Position numbers and translations under genes: made by a program. Shown piece after piece: positions 53,234 to 62,214 of a DNA stretch of 64,000 nt. Each line of letters begins with the position of its first letter. Within the stretch, counting starts at the first letter, position 1. This stretch comes from Bacteroidota bacterium (GTDB lineage Bacteria > Bacteroidota > Bacteroidia > Bacteroidales > Dysgonomonadaceae): contig JAMNYO010000070.1 in NCBI GenBank assembly GCA_023622765.1, forward strand, positions 92,877-156,876, given 5' to 3'. The notes beneath the pieces were generated by a model that was given only the letters and a program-made list of their open reading frames with translations, had not been told where the DNA came from and did not search any database.

Positions 53234-53302
53234 TAGTGTAGGTATTAACCAAATGGCGGGATGGCGCTAATAGCCATCCCGCCACCGCGTGGTGTCAGTC
53301 AG

Positions 53303-55069
53303 TTACTTGTAGATGGGCCCGAAGTTTTTGCAAGCCCGGAAGTCGGCTCCCTCTTTGTCCATGCCAAAGGAGCCCCATGCTTTCGGGCGGAAGGGTTCTC
53401 CCTCCACGTTATGCATGCAGACCGGGATGCGCAGCATCGAGGCGAGCGTGATCAGGTCCGCCCCGATATGGCCGTAGCTGATGGCCCCGTGGTTGGCTCC
53501 CCACTCGTTCATCACCGAGTAGACGTCCTTAAAAGGCGGGGTATCGTTCAACCGGGGTGCGAACCAGGTGGTGGGCCAGGTCTTGTCGGTCCGCTCGTGA
53601 AGTATCTTGTGAATAGCGGGATCGATATCCACGGTCCACCCCTCGGCGATCTGCAGTACCGGTCCCAGTCCCTTCACCAGGTTCAGTCGGCTCATAGTCA
53701 CGGGCATGCCACCGTCCGTTAAAAAGTTGGAGGAGTAGCCGCCTCCTCTGAAGTAGTCCCGGTTGGCCGGGAACCAGGTGGTGGCCGCCAAGCACGCCTT
53801 CACCTCCTCCTCCGTTATATCCCAGAACGGTTTCATTATCGGCTCCCCATCCCGGCGCTGCTTCCCGGTCCCATCTAAGGTGGTCGACCCGGAGTTGATC
53901 AGGTGGATGATGCCATTGGCCGCCCTGCCGGTGAGTTCTTTACCGGTGACCCGTTTGACCGACTCGGGACTCCAGTAGGTGCGGACGTCGGAGAATATTT
54001 GGGCGGTATTGGTCAGCAGGTGCCCGAAAAGCATCGCGACCCCGTTCAGGGCATCGTTTTCGGTCGCAACCGTGAATGCTTCTCGCACCCCGTTCCAGTC
54101 GAACGAGCTGTTGAGGATCGCTTCCGAGAAGTCGCCGTTCGGCAGGAAGTCGGTCCACTGCCGTTGTCCCTGGAAGCCGGCGGCAATCGCGTTATGGCCG
54201 ATGGCCTCTTCCTTGAAGCCCATCTCCTGGAGCTTCTTGTTGCCTGTCATCAGGTCTCGTATGATGAGGGTCATTTTCACTACGAACTCCCAGTCGGCAT
54301 CCATTGCCTCGCGCGATTTCGCCTTCTTTTCCGAGTTGAAGTCCGTCCCCTCGTTCGGCTTGCAATACTTCTCCGTCCAGGCCATCGCCTTCGCGAACTC
54401 CTCTTTATCGTATATGCCTTCGTTGATCCTTCGCAGTATCTCGGTAGAGTCGACTGACTCTGTCCTCATTCCGAAGTACTCCTGGAAGAGGTCGGGATTG
54501 ACCATGGAGCCCGCGATCCCCATCGAGACGCTGCCGATGGAGAGGTACGACTTTCCGCGCATGGTGGCCACGGCTTGCGCCGCACGTGCGAAGCGGAGCA
54601 GTTTTTCAGCCACCTCTTCCGGGATGCCATTGTCGTCCAGATCCTGCACTTCACGTCCGTAGATGCCGAAAGCGGGCAGTCCTTTTTGAGCGTGTGCGGC
54701 TAATACGGCCGCCAAGTATACGGCTCCGGGACGCTCCGTCCCGTTGAAGCCCCACACTGCTTTCGGGTAATGGGGGTTCATATCCATGGTCTCGGTGCCG
54801 TAGCACCAACAGGAGGTGACGGTGATGGTGGATCCGACCCCTTCTCGCTCGAACTTATCCGCGCAGGCGGCACTTTCGCCCACGCGGCCAATAGTTCCAT
54901 CGGCTATCACGCACTCTACGGGCGACCCATCGCCATTCTTCAGGTTGGTACTGATTAACTCGGCTACGGCTTTTGCCAGTGCCATTGTTTTCTCTTCGAG
55001 GCTTTCTCTAACGCCTCCTTGTCGCCCGTCAATAACGGGGCGAATCCCTATTTTAGGATACTTCTTCAT
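53303..55069 (-). CDS. fucI: L-fucose isomerase
   Basis: Interconverts L-fucose and L-fuculose in the cytoplasm. At 588 aa it is close to the E. coli enzyme (591). It begins [24 protein letters not shown] and contains [39 protein letters not shown] and the C-terminal [33 protein letters not shown] with conserved metal-binding residues. Fuculokinase and aldolase genes are not in the window. The fucI-fucP pair is preceded by a promoter and a direct repeat that may bind a regulator. Confidence 0.97.
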   Translation of the reverse strand: MKKYPKIGIRPVIDGRQGGVRESLEEKTMALAKAVAELISTNLKNGDGSPVECVIADGTIGRVGESAACADKFEREGVGSTITVTSCWCYGTETMDMNPHYPKAVWGFNGTERPGAVYLAAVLAAHAQKGLPAFGIYGREVQDLDDNGIPEEVAEKLLRFARAAQAVATMRGKSYLSIGSVSMGIAGSMVNPDLFQEYFGMRTESVDSTEILRRINEGIYDKEEFAKAMAWTEKYCKPNEGTDFNSEKKAKSREAMDADWEFVVKMTLIIRDLMTGNKKLQEMGFKEEAIGHNAIAAGFQGQRQWTDFLPNGDFSEAILNSSFDWNGVREAFTVATENDALNGVAMLFGHLLTNTAQIFSDVRTYWSPESVKRVTGKELTGRAANGIIHLINSGSTTLDGTGKQRRDGEPIMKPFWDITEEEVKACLAATTWFPANRDYFRGGGYSSNFLTDGGMPVTMSRLNLVKGLGPVLQIAEGWTVDIDPAIHKILHERTDKTWPTTWFAPRLNDTPPFKDVYSVMNEWGANHGAISYGHIGADLITLASMLRIPVCMHNVEGEPFRPKAWGSFGMDKEGADFRACKNFGPIYK

Positions 55070-55143
55070 GTTGTTATTGTTTTTATATAATGTAGAAATT
55101 TAGTTCGTGGGAAAACGGATTGATGTTCCATGCCGTTGCCAGG

Positions 55144-55174
55144 CGAAGGTAAGGTTCCAGGGGCAGTGAAAAAA
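55144..55174 (-). promoter_or_regulatory. fucI: candidate promoter of fucI-fucP
   Basis: Minus-strand TACCTTCG at 55144-55151 (one mismatch to TAnnTTTG) with TTTT at 55171-55174, 19 bases upstream. The leader to fucI would be about 70 bases. Confidence 0.4.
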
Positions 55175-55191
55175 ATAAATGAATATGTTTT

Positions 55192-55235
55192 TCAGCATGT
55201 TTTCGCAAGAGCAAACTTGGCTTCTCAGCATGTTT
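55192..55235 (-). repeat. direct repeat upstream of the fucI promoter
   Basis: TCAGCATGTTT occurs at 55192-55202 and again at 55225-55235 on the plus strand (AAACATGCTGA on the coding strand). The two copies are 33 bases apart, about three helical turns, just upstream of the candidate -33 box. The placement suits binding by an activator. The rest of 55070-55445 holds only the hairpin at 55352. Confidence 0.45.
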
Positions 55236-55351
55236 CAGTTCTTGTAATCGGATTAACACGGCACGAGTTGGTAGTACGAATACCTTATTCGTGAAGGTAA
55301 GCTGGGTTAACGGTACGGGGTGACAGTGCGGCTAATACTCCCAAAAGGGAA

Positions 55352-55381
55352 CCGGACGGGCTCTTCACAGAGGCCGTCCGG
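55352..55381 (-). terminator. strong hairpin after the NigD-like gene
   Basis: CCGGACGG (55352-55359) pairs with CCGTCCGG (55374-55381), and after a G-G mismatch CTCT/AGAG extends the stem around a TCAC loop. On the minus strand TTCCCTTTT follows, a weak T tract. It lies 65 bases after the stop of the minus-strand NigD-like gene and is probably its terminator. Confidence 0.6.
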
Positions 55382-55445
55382 CATTTGGAAAATCAAAAAG
55401 TCATATAAGAAATAGAACTAAAATCGGTTGTGGTTTTTATTATTC

Positions 55446-56180
55446 TCAATAGTATTGGTTTGACGAGATAACAGGTATTGGCATTTCAGCGCGGGTTGTT
55501 CCCACTGGCTGGTTGTACCTGTATACCACGTCGTATATTTTGTCTCCTGTCCACTCTTTCACCTTGATGGAAAGCTTTACCGAGTCTGCCCCTTCTACCC
55601 GCAACGGCTTCAGATCGAAGCAGACGAACCCCTCGTACAGCTTTTGTGAGGGGCTACGGTAGGAGTTGTGCCTGAACTCCAGCCCGACTACTCCTGGTTT
55701 GGCCACGCTTACCAGTTGATTTTCTACCAAGTTGATCGCGTGGGGTCGCATTCCCCCGTAGTTAAACATGAACGATACGTTCAGGTAATCGCCTCCCACC
55801 CACATCGCGTTGGCCTTCACCGGGTCGTTTCCTATGCTGTCCTCATTTTGGACATTCAGTTCGATGGCCTTTTTCGTGAGGATGTTCCACATATCGTTCA
55901 CCCGCACGTAGTGGTCGTAACCTCCCATCTTCTCCGATAAGATGGTGTAGTTTAAAAAGACCCGTTGACCGTGCGTGGGGGTATAGCGTATAGCGGTGGC
56001 TGCCGGCCAAAGGTGCTTACCGTTATCAAGAAGTAGCGAGAAGGCGTCGTCACCTTCGGAGACGACCGTGGCGATATCGATGCCGAAGCTCCCGAGCGAG
56101 CGGGACTTGTCGTCACAGGAGAGCGAGACAAGCAGGATCCCCATCAATAACGAAGCGATTACCCAGTTAATTTTCTTCAT
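55446..56180 (-). CDS. NigD-like lipoprotein
   Basis: Predicted lipoprotein of about 244 aa (LLVSLSCDDKS) belonging to the NigD-like family of Bacteroidales. The domain order fits: an N-terminal beta-barrel part with FSLLLDNGKHLWPAAT and RVFLNYTILSEK, then a C-terminal beta-sandwich with VKANAMWVGGDYLNVSFMFNY and GFVCFDLKPL. Function unknown; family members occur near bacteriocin-like loci and in the envelope. The frame is also open from 56189 (Met-Val-Ala before the chosen Met). A possible ECF-sigma promoter lies upstream. Confidence 0.8.
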   Translation of the reverse strand: MKKINWVIASLLMGILLVSLSCDDKSRSLGSFGIDIATVVSEGDDAFSLLLDNGKHLWPAATAIRYTPTHGQRVFLNYTILSEKMGGYDHYVRVNDMWNILTKKAIELNVQNEDSIGNDPVKANAMWVGGDYLNVSFMFNYGGMRPHAINLVENQLVSVAKPGVVGLEFRHNSYRSPSQKLYEGFVCFDLKPLRVEGADSVKLSIKVKEWTGDKIYDVVYRYNQPVGTTRAEMPIPVISSNQYY

Positions 56181-56299
56181 TGCTACCATCTCTTTTCACT
56201 TAGCTATCAACTTTCGTGCCTTCTAGCTTCTTTGCATGAAAATCTTCAGGCAAAGGTCGCAATAAGGCAACACGCGAAAGTTTGGCCTTTCACTACATG

Positions 56300-56328
56300 T
56301 TAGATGCAGTATTTGTAAAAACGTTGCA
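56300..56328 (-). promoter_or_regulatory. possible ECF-sigma-type promoter of the NigD-like gene
   Basis: On the minus strand TGCAACG, then T-rich TTTTTACAAATACT, then GCATCTAA. This resembles the GCAAC...GCGTCT layout seen in front of ECF sigma-factor genes in Bacteroidetes, and no TAnnTTTG box is present in 56190-56454. The assignment is by recollection of the pattern and is tentative. Confidence 0.35.
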
Positions 56329-56454
56329 TGAAAATGGAAGAAAACAAAAAGTTTAACAAGGTTTAACGGAATGGTCCGGTTTTGTGTGTCAACCGTACAG
56401 TTTTTTGCTTTTACCAAATTATTAAACAAGTGTACGAGAGTCAAGGGGCGGTAG

Positions 56455-58284
56455 TCACCCATATAATTTTTTTATTAAATCGGCTCTTCTCATTTGTCTC
56501 AGTTGCTTGATAACCTGCTGTCGTCGTTTGGGATCATACCAAAAGAAAAACTCACGCTGCCTGTTTTTCTCTTCCTTCGTTTTCGCGGTGTAGATCGGTT
56601 CCATGGTGTAGGGGTGATATCCGGTATAGTAAATCTCGGTAGCTAGTGTCATGGGTGAAGGGGTGAAGTCCTGTACCTGTTCCAGTTTGAAGTTTAGCCT
56701 TTTGGTTTCGGCGGCTAGCTCGGCCATATTCTCCTCGGTACAACCCGGGTGCGACGAGATAAAGTAGGGGATAAGCTGTTGGTTTAGGTGTTGATCTTTG
56801 TTGAGGCGGTTAAAAATCGCGTTGAACTGCAGGAAGCGATCGAACGAGGGTTTTCGCATGATCGTTAGGACTTTGTGAGAGGTGTGCTCTGGGGCCACCT
56901 TGAGCCTTCCTGAAACGTGGTTCGTGATGAGCTCACGGATGTACGCGCGGTTGGCGTTGTTGGTTTTCTTGTCGTTGCTCTCGTGCAGTAGCATGTCGTA
57001 ACGTACGCCGCTCCCGATAAACGACTTCTTCACTCCCGGCAGCGCATCTACCTCCCGATAGATATCCAGCAGCTCAGAAGGGTCGTTGATCAGGTTGGGA
57101 CACACCGTGGGGAAGATGCAGGAGGCTTTTTTGCATGTCTCGCATACCGACGGGTTCTTGCCCCGCATGCGGTACATGTTGGCCGATGGCCCACCCAGGT
57201 CGCTGATATACCCTTTGAATTCGGCCATTTGGGTGATCTTTTTTACCTCTTGCAAGATCGATCGCTTGGAGCGGGAAGCGATAAATTTGCCCTGGTGCGC
57301 GGAGATGGTGCAGAAGGCGCACCCCCCGAAACAGCCGCGGTGTAGGGTTACCGAGAACTTGACCGCCTCGTAAGCGGGAATCTGCTTCCCTTTATACTTG
57401 GGGTGAGGCAATCGCGTGTAAGGGAAATCGAACGAGGCGTCTATCTCTTCTTCCGTCATGGGGGGGTAGGGAGGATTAATCACGGCGGCTTCATGGCCCA
57501 CGCCCTGCAGGATACGGGCCGCCTTGAGCCGGTTGGACTGTTCTTCAACGACACGGAAGTTGGCGGCCTGTTTTCGCTTGTCGGCCAGGCACTCCTCGTG
57601 CGAGAAAAGGGTGACCTCTTCGCCGAACCGGTTTTCAGGGATATCGTTGCTGGGGCGGAGGAACGCGGTTTGCGGGATGTTCACCATCTCCCTGAAACTT
57701 TTGCCATCGCGAAGCTCTTGTACCACCTGCTTCAAGGGGGGTTCCCCCATTCCATAGATGAGCAGATCGGCTCCCGTATCCGCTAAGATAGTAGGGTGCA
57801 GCGCATCGTCCCAGTAGTCGTAATGGGTCACCCGCCGTAGCGAGGCCTCCACCCCACCCAAAAGAAGGGGGACGCCAGGGAAAAGCTCTTTCAAGATACG
57901 GGAGTAGACGGTGGCTGCTCGGTCGGGGCGCATATCCGCTCGCCCGTCGGGGGTGTACGCGTCGTTGGAGCGGAGCCGCTTATTCGCGGTGTATCGGTTG
58001 ATCATCGAGTCCATCACGCCAGCGGTCACCGCGAAAAAGAGGCGGGGTGTGCCCAGCTTCTTGAAGTCACGCAGGTCGTCCCTCCAGTTGGGTTGGGGGA
58101 CGATGGCCACGCGCAGTCCCTCGCTTTCGAGGAGTCGCCCGATAACGGCCGTACCGAATGAAGGGTGGTCTACGTACGCATCCCCCGAGAAGAGGATCAC
58201 ATCAATGTAATCCCACCCTCGCTGCTTCACCTCCTTTAGGTTGGTGGGAAGCCAGTCGGTAGGTGGATGGGGGGGCTCAGGCAT
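56455..58284 (-). CDS. YgiQ-family radical SAM protein
   Basis: Radical SAM enzyme of 609 aa, UPF0313/YgiQ. An N-terminal B12-binding-like segment (DVILFSGDAYVDHPSFG) is followed by the [4Fe-4S] motif CFGGCAFC (Cys318, Cys322, Cys325) and a second cysteine cluster CETCKKASCIFPTVC around residues 386-400. The reaction catalysed is not established for the family. The start overlaps the end of the SulP gene by 8 bases, so it is co-transcribed with it. The 170 bases between its stop and the NigD promoter contain no other feature. Confidence 0.93.
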   Translation of the reverse strand: MPEPPHPPTDWLPTNLKEVKQRGWDYIDVILFSGDAYVDHPSFGTAVIGRLLESEGLRVAIVPQPNWRDDLRDFKKLGTPRLFFAVTAGVMDSMINRYTANKRLRSNDAYTPDGRADMRPDRAATVYSRILKELFPGVPLLLGGVEASLRRVTHYDYWDDALHPTILADTGADLLIYGMGEPPLKQVVQELRDGKSFREMVNIPQTAFLRPSNDIPENRFGEEVTLFSHEECLADKRKQAANFRVVEEQSNRLKAARILQGVGHEAAVINPPYPPMTEEEIDASFDFPYTRLPHPKYKGKQIPAYEAVKFSVTLHRGCFGGCAFCTISAHQGKFIASRSKRSILQEVKKITQMAEFKGYISDLGGPSANMYRMRGKNPSVCETCKKASCIFPTVCPNLINDPSELLDIYREVDALPGVKKSFIGSGVRYDMLLHESNDKKTNNANRAYIRELITNHVSGRLKVAPEHTSHKVLTIMRKPSFDRFLQFNAIFNRLNKDQHLNQQLIPYFISSHPGCTEENMAELAAETKRLNFKLEQVQDFTPSPMTLATEIYYTGYHPYTMEPIYTAKTKEEKNRQREFFFWYDPKRRQQVIKQLRQMRRADLIKKLYG

Positions 58285-59998
58285 TTTTCTCCTGTTTTTT
58301 CTTTAGCTTGTTGTCAATTTGCACCGCTCTTTCCACCGCCAGGTGGATGTTATCACAAATATTTTCTTTCCCGATGATACTGGGGATTTGCGATTGTTCC
58401 ACCTTCTCTCGCACGTCGCTGTTTACCCCCGACAAGATCACCTGTTTCTTCTCCTTTATCGAGTTGCGGCAGAGAGTTTCGAGGTTATTCAAGCCTGTAG
58501 AGTCGATGAACGGAACCTTGCGCATCCGGATAATGCGTATATGCGACTTCCCATGGATATCGCGCATCACCTCGTCGAACTTGTTGGCTACCCCGAAGAA
58601 GAAAGGTCCTTCGATCTCGTACACCTCTACCCCGTGGGGCAGGTGCAGTATCTCATCCTTGGTTTTACCCGAGGTAGACTCCATCTCTTTGGTCATGTTT
58701 ATGCTGCCTGTGGTGCGGGAAACCTGCGTGGCCTCGTTCAACCGCTTGAGGAAGGAGAACACGGCGAGCAGCAGGCCCACCCCGATCGCGATGGTTAGAT
58801 CGAAGATCACGGTGAGGAGGAAGGTTGTCAGCAGCACGGCACGGGTAGCCTTGGACTGTTTCACGAGTGAGACAAATATGCGCCACTCACTCATGTTGTA
58901 GGCCACCACCACCAGCACGCCGGCCAAGCAGGCCATGGGAATGTGCCGCGTGAGATCACCCAAGAAAAGGACAACCAGTAAGAGTACCAGCGCGTGGACG
59001 ATGCCCGCTACCGGTGTTCTACCCCCGTTGTTGATATTGGTCATGGTACGTGCGATTGCCCCCGTGGCCGGTATCCCCCCGAAGAAGGGGGTTACGATAT
59101 TGGCTACCCCCTGTGCTACCAGCTCCATGTTGGAGTTGTGACTCTTCCCGGTAACCCCATCGGCTACCGTGGCCGATAGGAGCGACTCGATGGCACCTAG
59201 CATGGCGATGGTGAAAGCCGCGGGGAAGAGGATGCGGATGCTCTCCAGGCTGATGGGTATCTGCTTTATTTCGGGTAGCTCGCTGTTGATAGTAAAGCGG
59301 TCGCCAATGGTCTCGATGCTCGTAATACCGGCGTACTCCTTAAGCAGGTAGCCTACAACGGTCATCACGACCAAGGCTACTAGCGATCCGGGTATCTTTC
59401 GGGAGAGTTTTGGTGTGAGCACGATGATGACCACGCTCAACAGGGCGATTAGCGCCGCCCACCAGTTGATGGTGGCAAAGTGTTCAAAGTAGACCCCCCA
59501 CTTCTCGATGAAGCCCGAGGGAAGGGATGGGGTGGTGAGGCCGAAGAAATCTTTTATCTGGGTAGAGAAGATGGTCAACGCGATACCGCTCGTGAAGCCC
59601 ACCACGATGGGGTAAGGGATAAACTTGATGATTGCGCCCAGCTTCATGAAGCCCATCAGCAGGAGCATCATGCCGGCCAGCACCGTGGCAATGGCCAGCC
59701 CCTGCACGCCGTACTGCTCCACGATACCGTAGACGATCACGATAAACGCGCCGGTGGGACCTCCGATCTGTACCGTGCTCCCCCCCAGGAAGGAGATAAT
59801 GAAACCAGCAATGATGGCAGTATAGATCCCTTTCTCCGGGGTGACGCCCGAAGCGATTCCAAAGGCGATGGCCAGCGGCAACGCCACGATACCAACAATG
59901 AGCCCGGCCATCAAGTCGGCCATGAACTTCTCTTTGTTGTACGTTTTCAGGGATTTAAGCAGTTCCGGTTGAAACTCTTGAGGTAATTTTATTTTCAT
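58277..59998 (-). CDS. SulP-family anion transporter with STAS domain
   Basis: Membrane transporter of 573 aa: about 12-14 helices beginning FMADLMAGLIVGIVALPLAIAFGIASGV (the SulP signature) and a C-terminal STAS domain (about 440-560) with RIIRMRKVPFIDSTGLNNLE. Substrates in the family include sulfate, bicarbonate and other anions. Sulfate is an attractive guess next to sulfatase-rich genes, but those are about 35 kb away. The start is the ATG at 59998; an earlier TTG frame (60022) begins within the -7 promoter element. Confidence 0.93.
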   Translation of the reverse strand: MKIKLPQEFQPELLKSLKTYNKEKFMADLMAGLIVGIVALPLAIAFGIASGVTPEKGIYTAIIAGFIISFLGGSTVQIGGPTGAFIVIVYGIVEQYGVQGLAIATVLAGMMLLLMGFMKLGAIIKFIPYPIVVGFTSGIALTIFSTQIKDFFGLTTPSLPSGFIEKWGVYFEHFATINWWAALIALLSVVIIVLTPKLSRKIPGSLVALVVMTVVGYLLKEYAGITSIETIGDRFTINSELPEIKQIPISLESIRILFPAAFTIAMLGAIESLLSATVADGVTGKSHNSNMELVAQGVANIVTPFFGGIPATGAIARTMTNINNGGRTPVAGIVHALVLLLVVLFLGDLTRHIPMACLAGVLVVVAYNMSEWRIFVSLVKQSKATRAVLLTTFLLTVIFDLTIAIGVGLLLAVFSFLKRLNEATQVSRTTGSINMTKEMESTSGKTKDEILHLPHGVEVYEIEGPFFFGVANKFDEVMRDIHGKSHIRIIRMRKVPFIDSTGLNNLETLCRNSIKEKKQVILSGVNSDVREKVEQSQIPSIIGKENICDNIHLAVERAVQIDNKLKKKQEKNA

Positions 59999-60019
59999 AA
60001 ACCTAATACAATAACCGCA

Positions 60020-60027
60020 CAAAGATA
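60020..60027 (-). promoter_or_regulatory. -7 promoter element for the SulP gene
   Basis: Minus-strand TATCTTTG, a perfect TAnnTTTG, 21 bases before the ATG at 59998. It also drives ygiQ and excludes the longer SulP start. Confidence 0.55.
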
Positions 60028-60059
60028 CGAAATTTCTTCGTACTTAAAACATGAAAACA

Positions 60060-62096
60060 TCAAGGGGTATATCGCCATAAATTGATGCCACGGTGGAAAT
60101 AGAGGAAATGCCCTTTGCTATCCATGGTCAGTGAATAGGAGGCCTTACCGATAGCGGTTTTGGTTTTAGTGACGGGGTTCAATTCAAACAGCTCCCCGTA
60201 GGCCGTTCCAAATATCCTCCCTGAAGGGTGCAGTATCAGACAAGCATTCTTAAAGACATGTTTTGATTTGGTGATATCTGAAACCTTGAATAGCTCATGG
60301 GTTGACAGAACGGTTTTATTGGTTTTGTCAAAAACAAACAAAGTGCCATCCGCCATCCCCCAAAGATGGCCATCCGGCCCGTCTAATAAAGCGGTGATGG
60401 CCTTTGCATCGGGTACAGGGACGCATTCCGATATCTTTGTTCGGTTCGAGGGGTTTACCTCAAACAGTTTCGCCTCATTAGCGATGGGCTGTATGCCCAA
60501 TCCTCCCCAGACCGAAGTTCCCCCGTACAGTACTCCATTCGCGTAGCATAGTGAAACGATGGATTGATCCTTCACTACATCCTCTACGCTGGTTAGGCTG
60601 TTCTTGTTGACATTGTACTCTACCAGTGCACCTCCCAACCTTCCGTACTTCGGTGCCGTTCCAAAGAACATTTTATTTTGATCGGTGATGGCTGCATACG
60701 CGTACGGACGATCTTGCCCGGCAATGCTACCGAGCAACTTGGGGTTGCTATCTTTTACCCAAGGGCGGGAGGTATCGTATCGATAAAACCTCGCACCTGG
60801 ATATACCCCAAAGTAGAGGTCTTTGCCAAGATAAGAGATGCTTTCGCTCTGGGAGAGTCCTTGATACATGTCCGATTTGCCGGTTACGGGATCATAGGCG
60901 GCATTGTTGCCGACGAAAAATCCGCCCATCCAGACGCGACCATCCGGGCCATAAGTCATCGAGTTTATGGTGATGGGCGATGGAGGAACCTCCAATGGCA
61001 GTACAAAAAAATCATTTCTTATCGAGTTATAGAAGACCAGCTTGCACTCACCGGTGATGTAACACAGATCGTTGTCGGTTAGCCAGGTGATGGCCAATGC
61101 GCTGGCATTGTTCCCGTTGAGGGAAACTATTTTAGGGGGGGTGCTTGTTAAATCATACGAGTACAGCGTGGATCCGGAAGTGACGTAGATCTTATTATCG
61201 ACGGGTGACTTGATGGCCGTTTTGGCAGCCACGACACCTATTTGATGGGTATATATACCGGTATCGATATCGTATATCAACGTTTTGTTATTTTTTGTGG
61301 TACCGGTAATGGTCGCCAGGAGCTTATCCCCGGAAGATTCTCCTTTAATGATTCCCAAATGATAGACAAAGCCGGCATGTCCCCGGTCGGAAGGTGGCAA
61401 TATCTCCGTTTTACTGCCTGTCCGGGGGTTCAATTTGATGAGGCCGGTATGAGCCCCAACCCCCACGTAGAGCATGTCCGTCTTCTCGTGATAGGCGATA
61501 CTCCTCGCGTAATTTTCCCCCTCCTTCACGGCGCCATTGCTTACTTCCTGAAAACCCGTGTCGGGGTGATACCTGAACACCTTTGCTCCCGGGTAGGTAA
61601 GACCTAAGTTCTCTACCTGATGGATTCCCGGTAAATGCCTGAATAGTAGTCCGTTTCTGGTGCCTATATAGAGCCAGCCATCGGTTGCCTGAGCCACCGA
61701 CCAACATATGGTACTTCCTGTCAACGCCAAAATCACGGATGGAGCAGTTTCCCTACTATCCACAGCCACTTGGAATCCTATCAAGCGAGCGGGGGTTCCC
61801 GACGTGACGGTGTAGAGCCAATCATTGCCATTTTGGTCCTTTGCAAAGGTGCTCCCATTGATGGCCTGTTCATGTATCATGGGACCGAGATTGGTTAATT
61901 CACCGGGAATCCTTGGCGGCTCATTGGTATCATCTTCATCCTTGGTGTCACCTTTGTCTTTGGCGTCATCTTGAACTACTCCCTCTTCTATTACATCACC
62001 AGGCTTTTTACTCGCGCAAAGTAAAAAAGGCAATACGAAGCTAATAAAGAGGACGAAAGCGGCACAAGATAATGTTCTATTTTGCATGGTTGTCAT
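60060..62096 (-). CDS. secreted beta-propeller-like protein of unknown function
   Basis: A 678-aa exported protein. It has an N-terminal signal (VLFISFVLPFLLC, possibly lipidated), an acidic low-complexity linker (DDAKDKGDTKDEDDT, about 44-58), then a domain with at least eight repeated blade-like strands: DGWLYIGTRNG, TDMLYVGVG, DNKIYVTSG, DGRVWMGGFF, KDLYFGVYPG, KMFFGTAPK, GVLYGGTSVWG, DGHLWGMADG and GRIFGTAYGE. The pattern resembles WD40/PQQ-like propellers, and distant look-alikes with the LGGAL...VV.DQS..SL.Y segment occur in other bacteria. No catalytic motif is evident. The start may be 62096 or 62087. Confidence 0.75.
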   Translation of the reverse strand: MTTMQNRTLSCAAFVLFISFVLPFLLCASKKPGDVIEEGVVQDDAKDKGDTKDEDDTNEPPRIPGELTNLGPMIHEQAINGSTFAKDQNGNDWLYTVTSGTPARLIGFQVAVDSRETAPSVILALTGSTICWSVAQATDGWLYIGTRNGLLFRHLPGIHQVENLGLTYPGAKVFRYHPDTGFQEVSNGAVKEGENYARSIAYHEKTDMLYVGVGAHTGLIKLNPRTGSKTEILPPSDRGHAGFVYHLGIIKGESSGDKLLATITGTTKNNKTLIYDIDTGIYTHQIGVVAAKTAIKSPVDNKIYVTSGSTLYSYDLTSTPPKIVSLNGNNASALAITWLTDNDLCYITGECKLVFYNSIRNDFFVLPLEVPPSPITINSMTYGPDGRVWMGGFFVGNNAAYDPVTGKSDMYQGLSQSESISYLGKDLYFGVYPGARFYRYDTSRPWVKDSNPKLLGSIAGQDRPYAYAAITDQNKMFFGTAPKYGRLGGALVEYNVNKNSLTSVEDVVKDQSIVSLCYANGVLYGGTSVWGGLGIQPIANEAKLFEVNPSNRTKISECVPVPDAKAITALLDGPDGHLWGMADGTLFVFDKTNKTVLSTHELFKVSDITKSKHVFKNACLILHPSGRIFGTAYGELFELNPVTKTKTAIGKASYSLTMDSKGHFLYFHRGINLWRYTP

Positions 62097-62133
62097 TTTA
62101 GCAAGTCTTATCGGGTCGATTTTTCAACCGTTC

Positions 62134-62164
62134 CAAAGGTAGTTTTTTGTTTCTACTTTGGCAA
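62134..62164 (-). promoter_or_regulatory. promoter of the intact propeller gene
   Basis: Minus-strand TACCTTTG (62134-62141) with TTG (62162-62164) 20 bases upstream; 37 bases before the start codon. Confidence 0.5.
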
Positions 62165-62214
62165 TAGGGTGTCCGCTTCCTCTTTCATCTTAGCCGCGTT
62201 TCAGCATGAAAACA

